Positions 15,127 to 22,009 of a stretch of 32,138 nt of DNA are shown here, one piece after another. The stretch covers positions 1-32,138 of the forward strand of contig CBDTYW010000009.1 of assembly GCA_965364735.1 (NCBI GenBank), given 5' to 3'. The translations under genes were made by a program, and so were the position numbers. The notes below the pieces were generated by a model. The model ran no database searches and was not told where the DNA came from. It saw nothing but the letters and a program-made list of their open reading frames with translations. How positions within the stretch are numbered: position 1 is the first letter of the stretch; each line of letters begins with the position of its first letter. This stretch comes from CBDTYW01 sp965364735 (GTDB taxonomy: Bacteria > Actinomycetota > Nitriliruptoria > Nitriliruptorales > Nitriliruptoraceae).

Positions 15127-16503
15127 ATGCCCCGCGCCACGACGGCCGCCGTCATCCTCGCTGCTGGGAAGGGGACCCGTTTCCGTTCGGAGCGTGCGAA
15201 GGTCCTGCACCGCGCCGCGGGGCGGTCGCTGCTCGGACACGTGCTCGAGGCGCTGCGGCCGCTCAAGCTCGGCCAGATCATCGTCGTGGTGGGCCACCAG
15301 CGCGAAGACGTCGAGGCTGAGGCGGCCTCGCTCGGGATCGACAACCTGACGTTCGCCGTGCAGGAGGAGCAGCACGGCACCGGCCACGCGGCTGCCATGG
15401 CGATGCCGGTGCTCGACGAGGCGATCGAGCGGGTCATGGTCCTGCCCGGTGACACGCCGCTGCTGTCGAGCGCGACGCTGGCCCTGCTGGCGGACACCTC
15501 CGCGACGGCAGGGATGCTGACGTTCGTCGCCGACAACCCGACGGGCTACGGACGCATCGTCCGGCGTTCGAGCGGGGAGGTCCACGGCATCGTCGAGGAT
15601 CGTGACGCGAGCTCCGAACAGCGCAGCATCAGCGAGTGCAACGCCGGGATGTACGCCTTCTCGCGCTCGCATCTCGCGAACGCCCTCCCGCGGCTGAAGA
15701 ACGACAACGACCAGGGCGAGGTCTACCTCACCGACGTCTTGGGCCTGTTCGCGCTCGACGGCCGGGAGATCGTCACCGCCAAGGCGAGCGAGCACGAGGT
15801 CGGCGGCGTCAACGACCGGGTCCAGCTCGCCGACGCCGAGGCGTTGCTGCGCCGACGCACCGCCGAGCGGCTGATGCGCGACGGCGTCTCGATCGTCGAC
15901 CCGGCGACCACCTACCTCGACGTCGACGTCGAGGTGGGCGTCGACACGACCATCCTGCCCGGCTGCATCATCGCCGACGGGACCAGGATCGGACGCGGCG
16001 CGACGATCGGTCCGAACTGCCACCTCGTCGACACGATCATCGACGACGGGGCCCTCGTCCGCCAGACCGTCGCCGAGTCGGCCCGCATCGGCCCGGACGC
16101 CACCGTGGGACCGTTCACCTACCTGCGGCCCGGCACGCGGCTCGAGCGTGGCAGCAAGGCGGGCGGCTTCGTCGAGATGAAGAACGCCCAGGTGGGTGAG
16201 GGCTCGAAGGTCCCGCACCTCTCCTACGTGGGCGACGCGATCATCGGACGGGGCGTGAACCTCTCTGCCGGCGCGATCACCGTCAACTACGACGGCACCA
16301 CCAAGCACATGACCACGATCGAGGACGGGGCGTTCGTCGGCTGCGACACGATGCTGGTGGCGCCGGTCACGATCGGTGCGGGATCGTTCGTGGCGGCTGG
16401 ATCGACGATCACCGACGACGTGCCCGCGGACGCGCTCGCGATCGCCCGCGCACGCCAGGTCGTCAAGGACGGGTGGGCAGCGGCGCGTCGCGACGACGAC
16501 TGA
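15127..16503 (+). CDS. glmU: bifunctional UDP-GlcNAc pyrophosphorylase / glucosamine-1-phosphate acetyltransferase
   Basis: GlmU acetylates glucosamine-1-phosphate and then uridylates it, making UDP-GlcNAc for peptidoglycan. The 458-aa product has an N-terminal nucleotidyltransferase domain (LAAGKGTRF, KVLHRAAGR, QEEQHGTGHA, PGDTPLL, GYGRIVR, LTDVLGLF) and a C-terminal left-handed beta-helix (RPGTRLERGSKAGGFVEMKNAQVGEGSK, HLSYVGDA, NYDGTTKH, VAPVTIG). Both active sites look intact. The ATG at 15127 is preceded by CGGAG; the frame upstream runs into the tRNA and is not coding. Length is normal for actinobacterial GlmU. Confidence 0.97.
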   Translation: MPRATTAAVILAAGKGTRFRSERAKVLHRAAGRSLLGHVLEALRPLKLGQIIVVVGHQREDVEAEAASLGIDNLTFAVQEEQHGTGHAAAMAMPVLDEAIERVMVLPGDTPLLSSATLALLADTSATAGMLTFVADNPTGYGRIVRRSSGEVHGIVEDRDASSEQRSISECNAGMYAFSRSHLANALPRLKNDNDQGEVYLTDVLGLFALDGREIVTAKASEHEVGGVNDRVQLADAEALLRRRTAERLMRDGVSIVDPATTYLDVDVEVGVDTTILPGCIIADGTRIGRGATIGPNCHLVDTIIDDGALVRQTVAESARIGPDATVGPFTYLRPGTRLERGSKAGGFVEMKNAQVGEGSKVPHLSYVGDAIIGRGVNLSAGAITVNYDGTTKHMTTIEDGAFVGCDTMLVAPVTIGAGSFVAAGSTITDDVPADALAIARARQVVKDGWAAARRDDD

Positions 16504-16518
16504 ACGCGGCCCCCGTAC

Positions 16519-16524
16519 TACCGT
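16519..16524 (+). promoter_or_regulatory. possible -10 box of prs
   Basis: TACCGT lies 38 nt before the prs GTG, in the 59-nt gap after glmU. It resembles the TACGGT box ahead of tatD. No -35 is evident, so read-through from glmU is equally possible. Confidence 0.3.
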
Positions 16525-16562
16525 GGGTGTCACATGCTGTCCCACCGCTGCGGAGCCTCACC

Positions 16563-17549
16563 GTGCAGTCCGTGAACAAGAAGCGCATGATGATCCTGTC
16601 GGGATCGGCGTTCCCCGATCTGGCCCGCGAGGTCGCCGACCATCTCGGGATGCGCGTCGCCGAGACGCGGCACAACCAGTTCGCGAACGGCGAGCTGTAC
16701 TCGCGCTACGCCGAGTCCGTCCGGGGCGCCGATGCCTTCGTGATCCAGTCCCACTTCAGCCACCAGGGCGGGGCGTCGATCAACGACGCGATCATGGAGC
16801 AGCTCATCATGGTCGACGCGCTCAAGCGCGCCTCGGCCAAGCGGATCGTCGCGGTCGTGCCGTACTACGGCTACTCCCGCAGCGACAAGAAGACGTTGTC
16901 GCGCGAGCCGATCGCCGGCAAGCTGATGGCCGAGATGTTCAAGGTCGCCGGCGTCGACCGGATGATCTCCCTCGACCTGCACACCGGCCAGATCCAGGGC
17001 TTCTTCGACGGCCCGTTCGACCACCTCACCGCCCTGCCGCTGCTCGTCCAGTGGATCCAGGCCAACGTCCCGGCCGACAACCGCGTCATCGTCTCGCCGG
17101 ACGCCGGTCGGGTGAGCCTGACGGAGAAGTTCGCGACGCATCTCAGCTCGCCGATCGCGATCCTGCACAAGACGCGCGACCCCAACAAGCACAACGAGTC
17201 CGAGAGCCGCGAGGTGATCGGTGATGTCGAGGGCAAGACCGCCATCATCATCGACGACATGATCGACACCGCGGGCACGATCTGTGGCTCGGCGAAGCTG
17301 CTGAAGGAGCGGGGCGCTGCGCGCGTCATCGCCATGGCCTCACACGCCGTCTTCTCCGGTCCGGCCGTCGAGCGACTCGAGGCGTCGGTCATCGAGCAGG
17401 TCGTGGTGACCAACACGCTGCCGATCACCGAGGAGCGACGGTTCCCGGGCCTCGTCCAGCTCTCGATCGCCCCGATCCTCGCCTCGGCGTTGCGCGCGGT
17501 GTTCGAGGAGGAGTCCGTCAGCGAGATCTTCCGAGGCGAGAACGCCTGA
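16563..17549 (+). CDS. prs: ribose-phosphate pyrophosphokinase
   Basis: Prs makes phosphoribosyl pyrophosphate from ribose-5-phosphate and ATP, feeding purine, pyrimidine, histidine and (in actinobacteria) arabinan precursor synthesis. The 328-aa product contains NGELYSRYAESVRG, the catalytic flexible-loop region YYGYSRSDKKTLSREPI, LDLHTGQIQGFFDGPFDHL and the PRPP loop IIIDDMIDTAGTI. The GTG at 16563 is chosen because GGAG lies 7 nt upstream; a GTG three codons later is the alternative. glmU-prs is a conserved gene pair. Confidence 0.96.
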   Translation: MQSVNKKRMMILSGSAFPDLAREVADHLGMRVAETRHNQFANGELYSRYAESVRGADAFVIQSHFSHQGGASINDAIMEQLIMVDALKRASAKRIVAVVPYYGYSRSDKKTLSREPIAGKLMAEMFKVAGVDRMISLDLHTGQIQGFFDGPFDHLTALPLLVQWIQANVPADNRVIVSPDAGRVSLTEKFATHLSSPIAILHKTRDPNKHNESESREVIGDVEGKTAIIIDDMIDTAGTICGSAKLLKERGAARVIAMASHAVFSGPAVERLEASVIEQVVVTNTLPITEERRFPGLVQLSIAPILASALRAVFEEESVSEIFRGENA

Positions 17550-17573
17550 TCGGTCCGGCTGCTGCCGATCCGT

Positions 17574-17603
17574 TTGCGATCCATGGGAGCGCTGGGATAG
17601 GCT
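17574..17603 (+). promoter_or_regulatory. promoter of rplY
   Basis: TTGCGA (17574-17579), an 18-bp spacer and TAGGCT (17598-17603) form the clearest sigma-A/HrdB-type promoter in the window. The predicted start near 17610 leaves a leader of about 110 nt before rplY. Confidence 0.65.
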
Positions 17604-17611
17604 GGGCCAAT

Positions 17612-17699
17612 CGCCCGCCCACCAGTGCGGGCGTTCTGCATGCCGCGACCACCGTCGCCGTGCACGTGACATCTCGCCCCCGGCTCGGTCGGGGACCGA
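17612..17699 (+). promoter_or_regulatory. structured leader of rplY
   Basis: CGCCCGC (17612-17618) pairs with GCGGGCG (17627-17633), followed by TTCTG. A second stem, TCGGTC (17685-17690) with GACCGA (17694-17699), closes a 3-nt loop shortly before the ribosome site AGGA. The first hairpin could be a terminator for prs if transcripts run through, or a leader element of the rplY mRNA. Confidence 0.4.
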
Positions 17700-17720
17700 C
17701 CCACGCACAGGATCGCAACC

Positions 17721-18368
17721 ATGTCCAACGAACAGATCAACCTCAGCGCGGCGCTCCGCCCGGAGCTCGGCAAGGGCCCCACGGGACGTCTCCGCCGCGA
17801 AGGCCGCACCCCCGGCATCATCTACGGCAACGAGGTCGAGCCGACCGCCCTGAGCGTCGACTCCCGCGAGCTCTACCACGTCACGCACACCTCGGCCGGT
17901 CGCAACGCGCTGATCCGCCTCGAGGTCGACGGCGACACCCACCTCGCCGTCATCCGTGACCCGCAGAAGCACCCGCTGCACGAGCACATCACGCACGTGG
18001 ACTTCCTCGCGGTCAACAAGAACCAGCTGATCGCGGTCGAGATCCCGATCCACCTCGTCGGTGCCGACGACGTGCAGGAGGCCGGCATCGTCAACCAGGT
18101 GCTCTCCACCCTGCCGATCAAGGCCAAGCCCCTCGAGATCCCGGACTCCCTGGACCTCGACATCGCCGGCATGCAGATCGGTGATGTTCGTCGCGCCGAG
18201 GACGTCACGCTGCCCGACGGCACCGAGCTCGACATCGACCCGGAGCGCACGCTCGTCACGATCAACGCTCCTCAGGCCGAGGAAGTGGAAGAGGTCGACG
18301 AGAGCCTCCTCATGGAGGGCGACGCACCGGCCGACGAGGCTCCTGCCGAGGACGCCGCGGCCGAGTGA
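17721..18368 (+). CDS. rplY: 50S ribosomal protein bL25, long Ctc-type
   Basis: bL25 binds 5S rRNA in the central protuberance of the large subunit. The 215-aa product is the long Ctc form: an N-terminal L25 domain (about 1-95, with GRLRREGRTPGIIYG and HVDFLAVNKNQLIAVEIPIH) and a C-terminal TL5-type domain, ending in a highly acidic tail (about 180-215, many Glu, Asp and Ala). The ATG at 17721 is preceded by AGGA. The long form is associated with general-stress regulation in some Gram-positives. It has its own promoter and a strong terminator, so it is probably monocistronic. Confidence 0.95.
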   Translation: MSNEQINLSAALRPELGKGPTGRLRREGRTPGIIYGNEVEPTALSVDSRELYHVTHTSAGRNALIRLEVDGDTHLAVIRDPQKHPLHEHITHVDFLAVNKNQLIAVEIPIHLVGADDVQEAGIVNQVLSTLPIKAKPLEIPDSLDLDIAGMQIGDVRRAEDVTLPDGTELDIDPERTLVTINAPQAEEVEEVDESLLMEGDAPADEAPAEDAAAE

Positions 18369-18381
18369 CCTCACGGTCTTC

Positions 18382-18424
18382 ACGTGGGAGGTGGTCGACC
18401 CTGATGGGTCGGCGCCTCCCACGT
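18382..18424 (+). terminator. strong two-tier hairpin terminator after rplY
   Basis: The outer stem ACGTGGGAGG (18382-18391) pairs perfectly with CCTCCCACGT (18415-18424). Inside it GTCGACCC pairs with GGGTCGGC (one G-T pair) around the loop TGAT. This 43-nt structure lies 13 nt past the rplY stop and is followed by CTGCTT. It is one of the strongest hairpins in the window. Confidence 0.8.
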
Positions 18425-18466
18425 CTGCTTCGCGGGTGGTTCATCCGCGACGACCAGGAGCAGGAG

Positions 18467-19048
18467 ATGGCGGACGAACGCTGGCTCGTCGTCGGCCTCG
18501 GCAACCCCGAGTCCGAGTACGGCGGGACCCGCCACAACATCGGCGCGGACGCTGTGCGGCTGCTCGCGCGCCGTGAGCACGCCGACCTCGCCCGGAACAA
18601 GAAGACCAGGTGCGAGATCTCCGAGGTCCGGCTCGCCGGTGCCAAGGTCGTGCTGGCGGTGCCGACGTCGTACATGAACACGTCTGGCGGGCCCGTGCAG
18701 GCCGCCGCGAACTGGTTCAACGTCCCCGTCGACCGCCTCATCGTCCTGCACGACGAGATCGACATCGGGCTGAACGAGCTGCGCTTCAAGCGCGGCGGGG
18801 GAGCGGGCGGCCACAACGGGCTCCGCGACGTCGACCGTGCGATGGGCAGCAAGGAGTACCTGCGTGTCCGGATCGGCGTCGGCCGTCCCCCGGGGCGTCA
18901 GCCCGCGAAGGACTACGTCCTGAAGCGCTTCACGTCCGCTGAGCGCGAGCAGATGGACGTGACGCTCGAGCACGTCGCGGACTCGGTGGGGCACCTGATC
19001 CGTGAGGGTCTCGAACCCACACAGAACCGCTACCACGGCAAGGCCTAG
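18467..19048 (+). CDS. pth: peptidyl-tRNA hydrolase
   Basis: Pth cleaves peptidyl-tRNAs released from stalled ribosomes and recycles the tRNA. The 193-aa product has the family signatures VVGLGNPESEYGGTRHNIG (catalytic His in TRHNIG), PTSYMNTSGGPV (Asn), LHDEIDI (Asp) and KRGGGAGGHNGLRD. The ATG at 18467 is preceded by AGGAG at good spacing; in-frame upstream codons run through the rplY terminator and are not coding. The TAG stop is part of a TAGGAT -10 box for the next gene. Confidence 0.96.
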   Translation: MADERWLVVGLGNPESEYGGTRHNIGADAVRLLARREHADLARNKKTRCEISEVRLAGAKVVLAVPTSYMNTSGGPVQAAANWFNVPVDRLIVLHDEIDIGLNELRFKRGGGAGGHNGLRDVDRAMGSKEYLRVRIGVGRPPGRQPAKDYVLKRFTSAEREQMDVTLEHVADSVGHLIREGLEPTQNRYHGKA

Positions 19049-19051
19049 GAT
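19046..19051 (+). promoter_or_regulatory. -10 box overlapping the pth stop codon
   Basis: TAGGAT begins with the TAG stop of pth, the same arrangement as between rsmA and ispE. Transcription would begin near 19058, and GAGAGGA follows as the ribosome site of the DUF4191 gene (ATG 19073). Confidence 0.45.
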
Positions 19052-19072
19052 GGTCCTGCGAGAGGAACCGGC

Positions 19073-19732
19073 ATGACCCGCATCCGTCAGACGCTGAAGC
19101 AGATCGTCCAGGCGTTCCGCATGACGCGGGAGCGTGACGAGAAGCTCATCCGCTACCTGCTCATCGCAGGGCTGGTCGCCGCCTTCCTCGCGGCCCTCAT
19201 CGGTCTGCTGCTGCTGAGCAGCGTCGTCTGGTTCATCGTCCTGCTGATCCTGCTCGTCCCGCTGGCGGTGATGTTCACCTTCGGGCGACGGCTCCAGAAC
19301 CTGCAGGACGAGGTGCTCAAGGGCCAGCCCGGTGCCGCGGCAGCAGTCGTGCAGTCCATGAAGGGCTGGTACGTCACCCCCGTCATCGCGCTCACCCGCA
19401 ACCAGGACTTCGTCCACCGCGCCGTTGGTCCGGGCGGCGTCGTGCTGATCGGTGAGGGCAAGGCCCAGCGCGTCGACGCGCTGCTGAAGCTCCAGCAGCG
19501 CAAGCACAGCAAGATCGCCGGCGACGTCACGATCACCGTGTTCAAGGTCGGCGACGCCGAGGGTCAGATCCCCGTGAGCGACCTGCGCATGAAGATGATG
19601 CGGCTGCCGCGGGTGCTCAAGCCCAAGACGGGCGCCATCCGCGAGCTGCACCTGAAGCTCGAGGCGGTCGCCGGGACCGACATCCCGATGCCGAAGGGCG
19701 CCATCCCGACCCAGCGCAAGGGACCCCGCTGA
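19073..19732 (+). CDS. DUF4191 membrane protein
   Basis: 219-aa protein that matches the actinobacterial DUF4191 family. It has a short basic cytosolic N-terminus (IRQTLKQIVQAFRMTRERDEKL), two adjacent transmembrane segments (about residues 28-48 and 50-68) and a cytosolic C-terminal domain with family-typical strings such as RNQDFVHRAVGPGGVVLIGEGKA and QRKHSKIAGDV. The function is unknown; in other actinobacteria this family often sits near glnA or lipA, so the position after pth is different. The ATG at 19073 has GAGAGGA. The TGA stop overlaps the next ATG (TGATG at 19730-19734), indicating translational coupling. Confidence 0.85.
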   Translation: MTRIRQTLKQIVQAFRMTRERDEKLIRYLLIAGLVAAFLAALIGLLLLSSVVWFIVLLILLVPLAVMFTFGRRLQNLQDEVLKGQPGAAAAVVQSMKGWYVTPVIALTRNQDFVHRAVGPGGVVLIGEGKAQRVDALLKLQQRKHSKIAGDVTITVFKVGDAEGQIPVSDLRMKMMRLPRVLKPKTGAIRELHLKLEAVAGTDIPMPKGAIPTQRKGPR

Positions 19733-20271
19733 TGCCTGTCGGCCGTGTGCTTGCGGTGGTCACCGCGGTCGTCGTGGCCGTCGGGAGCGCGGGCTGCCGG
19801 CCGCTGTCGGAGGAGACCGTGCGGCCGGACGTCGCGGTCCCCGATCAGCCGCCGATGCCGGTGCCGGAGCCCTTGCCGCCGGACATCGAGCCGGGCCTGC
19901 CGGTCGACGATGCGCCAGCGTTCCTGTTGACCAGCGATGTGGGCGAGATCGTCGTCGAGCCGTTCGCGTCGTGCTGGATGTCCGGGAACGTCAACGCGTG
20001 CGGCGAAGGGGAGCCAGTTCACAGGCGCCACCTCCTGGCGACCTCCGGTGGCTTCCAAGTGGGCTACCCCGAGGGCGACGTGCAGCTGCGCGTGCTCGGC
20101 GCAGGCGAGGGCGGTGCCGCCCTCAGCCCCGCGGTGACCGCGCGAGGCGAGCAGGTGTGGGACGTCGACACCTCCGAGCTCCTGCCCGGTGACTACGAGG
20201 CCGAGGTGTTCTGGCAGGGCCCGCAGGGGGATGCGGCTGCGGCGTTCACCCTCCGCGTCCTCGATCGGTGA
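19732..20271 (+). CDS. putative secreted or lipoprotein of unknown function
   Basis: 179-aa exported protein. It has an N-terminal hydrophobic stretch (VLAVVTAVVVAVGSAGC) with a possible lipobox SAGC around Cys22; the -3 position is Ser rather than the usual Leu or Val, so lipidation is uncertain. A proline-rich linker (PDQPPMPVPEPLPPDIEPG) leads to a beta-rich domain of about 115 residues with two more cysteines (SCWMSGNVNAC). Its end (LPGDYEAEVFWQGPQGDAAAAFTLRV) looks like an immunoglobulin-like edge. No family recognised. It is translationally coupled to the DUF4191 gene. Confidence 0.7.
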   Translation: MPVGRVLAVVTAVVVAVGSAGCRPLSEETVRPDVAVPDQPPMPVPEPLPPDIEPGLPVDDAPAFLLTSDVGEIVVEPFASCWMSGNVNACGEGEPVHRRHLLATSGGFQVGYPEGDVQLRVLGAGEGGAALSPAVTARGEQVWDVDTSELLPGDYEAEVFWQGPQGDAAAAFTLRVLDR

Positions 20272-20386
20272 ACCGCGCGAAGCGGACGGTCTGCGCGCGT
20301 GGGCAGGACCGGATCGAGCTGACGGCGAAGTCCTCAGATGACTCCGTCGGCCTCCCACGACGGTGCGCGCCCGTTCAGGAACTGCC

Positions 20387-21985
20387 ATGACCTCCCGTCG
20401 TCCGATCGCCGCATCCGCCGCAGCCGTGCTGGCCGCTGCCCTCCTCGCTGGTCCGGCATCCGCCGCCGCACCGACCTCGTCGTGGCCGGTCGCACCGGAC
20501 GGGCTCGCCCGGGCGATCGTGGTCTACAGCGGTGGCGTCACCGACGGGATCCTCGCCGACCTCACCGACCTCGGCGTGCTCCGTGGTCTCGAGCTGCAGG
20601 CCATCGACGCGGTCGCCGTGACCGCGACGCCGGAGGTCCTCGCCGCCGTCGTCCGCGACGAGCGCGTCTTCACCGCACGGCCTCAGCGACAGCTGGTGCT
20701 GGACCTGTACGAGTCCAAGGACCAGGTCAACGCGCTCGGGATCGGCACGGCCGAGCCGACGACGTTCGGTGGCGTGGACTTCGAGCGTCCCGGCGTGACC
20801 GGCGCGGGCGTCGGCGTCGCCGTGCTGGACTCCGGCATCTTCGCCGCCCACCCGGACTTCCTGGGCCGAGCGACCACCGGGCTGCACTACTCGTTCTCCG
20901 AGATCCAGGACTCCGGCGGCATCAGCTTCGAGCAGTGGGACAACTACGCCGAGGCCACCGGCCCGATCGCGCTGCAGGACGAGATCGGTCACGGCACGCA
21001 CGTCGCCTCCACCGTGGGTGGCAGCGGCGCATCGTCTGCGTTCGCCGGCGGCCCCGACCTCGCCGGCGTCGCACCGGGCGTCGAGCTGTTCTCCTTCAAG
21101 GTCGCGACCGCGCCGTTCGGGATCGTCGACGACCTCGACTGGGAAGAGGCTGCGCTCGCATCCTTCGACTACATCATCCGCCACAACGAGGAGCTCGGCA
21201 TCCGTGTCGCGCAGAACTCGTGGGGCCTGCTGCCGTCCGAGCCGAACTGCCTCGGCTTCTGCGAGGACCTCGGAGAGACGACGGACTTCGACGCGATGAA
21301 GGCGATGGTCCAGGCGACGGTCGACGCCGGAGTCACCGTGGTCTTCTCCGCGGGCAACGACGGTCGCGACGGCGAGGGCACGGTCCCGATCTTCAAGGGC
21401 TTCGAGGCGCCGATCACGACCGCCGCCGCGTGCCGTCGATCCAACGGCGCGTGCGCCGAGGGCGGCATCACCGACTTCTCCTCGCACGGACTCGCGGACC
21501 TCACGGGACCGCAGGTCGACATCGCGACGCCCGGCGACACGATCATGGCCGCGGTCTCTCCGTCGATCCTGCTGCCGCTGACCGAATGCCCGGACTCCCA
21601 GCAGCTCGGCTACTACTGCATCTCCGGCACGTCGATGGCGTCGCCGCACACCGCCGGAGTCGCTGCGCTGCTCTACGAGGCGAACCCGGAGCTCACGCCG
21701 GCCGAGGTGAAGCACTGCATCACCTCGACGGCCGTCGACATGCTCGAGCCGGGCTACGACAACCTGTCCGGTCACGGCATGGTCAACGCCCGCGCGGCGG
21801 TTGACTGCGCGATCCAGATCGACGCGGCCGAGGTCGTCGTCGACCCGGCACCTGAGCCCGAGCCCACTCAGACCCCCGCGCCCGAGCCCACCCCGGACCC
21901 GTTGCCCGCGACCGGGGGCGGCAAGGCGATCCTCGGCATCGGCCTCCTCGGCAGCGCCGTTGCCCTGCTGCGCGGACGGCGCTGA
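20387..21985 (+). CDS. LPATG-anchored subtilisin-family serine protease
   Basis: 532-aa S8 peptidase predicted to be exported and wall-anchored. It has a signal peptide (about 1-28, ending PASAAA) and a probable propeptide (about 38-110). The catalytic domain has Asp148 (VLDSG), His202 (GHGTHVAST), oxyanion Asn324 (SAGNDG) and Ser416 (GTSMASPHTAG). A Pro/Glu/Thr linker (about 475-505) follows, then the sorting signal LPATG with a hydrophobic segment and RGRR tail. All catalytic positions are intact. The ATG at 20387 is chosen for AGGA at 6 nt and a clean signal peptide. It converges on the larger LPATG protease with 24 bp between. Substrate unknown; no sortase gene is present in the window. 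Confidence 0.93.
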   Translation: MTSRRPIAASAAAVLAAALLAGPASAAAPTSSWPVAPDGLARAIVVYSGGVTDGILADLTDLGVLRGLELQAIDAVAVTATPEVLAAVVRDERVFTARPQRQLVLDLYESKDQVNALGIGTAEPTTFGGVDFERPGVTGAGVGVAVLDSGIFAAHPDFLGRATTGLHYSFSEIQDSGGISFEQWDNYAEATGPIALQDEIGHGTHVASTVGGSGASSAFAGGPDLAGVAPGVELFSFKVATAPFGIVDDLDWEEAALASFDYIIRHNEELGIRVAQNSWGLLPSEPNCLGFCEDLGETTDFDAMKAMVQATVDAGVTVVFSAGNDGRDGEGTVPIFKGFEAPITTAAACRRSNGACAEGGITDFSSHGLADLTGPQVDIATPGDTIMAAVSPSILLPLTECPDSQQLGYYCISGTSMASPHTAGVAALLYEANPELTPAEVKHCITSTAVDMLEPGYDNLSGHGMVNARAAVDCAIQIDAAEVVVDPAPEPEPTQTPAPEPTPDPLPATGGGKAILGIGLLGSAVALLRGRR

Positions 21986-21989
21986 CCAG

Positions 21990-22004
21990 AGCCCGGGCCG
22001 GGCT
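21990..22004. terminator. shared hairpin between the two convergent protease genes
   Basis: AGCCC (21990-21994) pairs with GGGCT (22000-22004) around GGGCC. It lies in the 24-bp gap between opposed stop codons and could terminate both genes. The stem is short but all strong pairs. Confidence 0.4.
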
Positions 22005-22009
22005 GCAGG

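Noticed and set aside
14926..16545. N-terminal extension of the HHE frame across glmU
   Set aside because: It runs antisense through tRNA-Gln and glmU; the HHE domain starts cleanly at ATG 14925.
19732..20271. Definite lipoprotein call
   Set aside because: The lipobox SAGC has Ser at -3, outside the usual pattern; kept only as a possibility.
20344..20363. CCGTCG/CGACGG inverted repeat before the first protease
   Set aside because: A 6-bp stem in GC-rich DNA is expected by chance; no other operator evidence.
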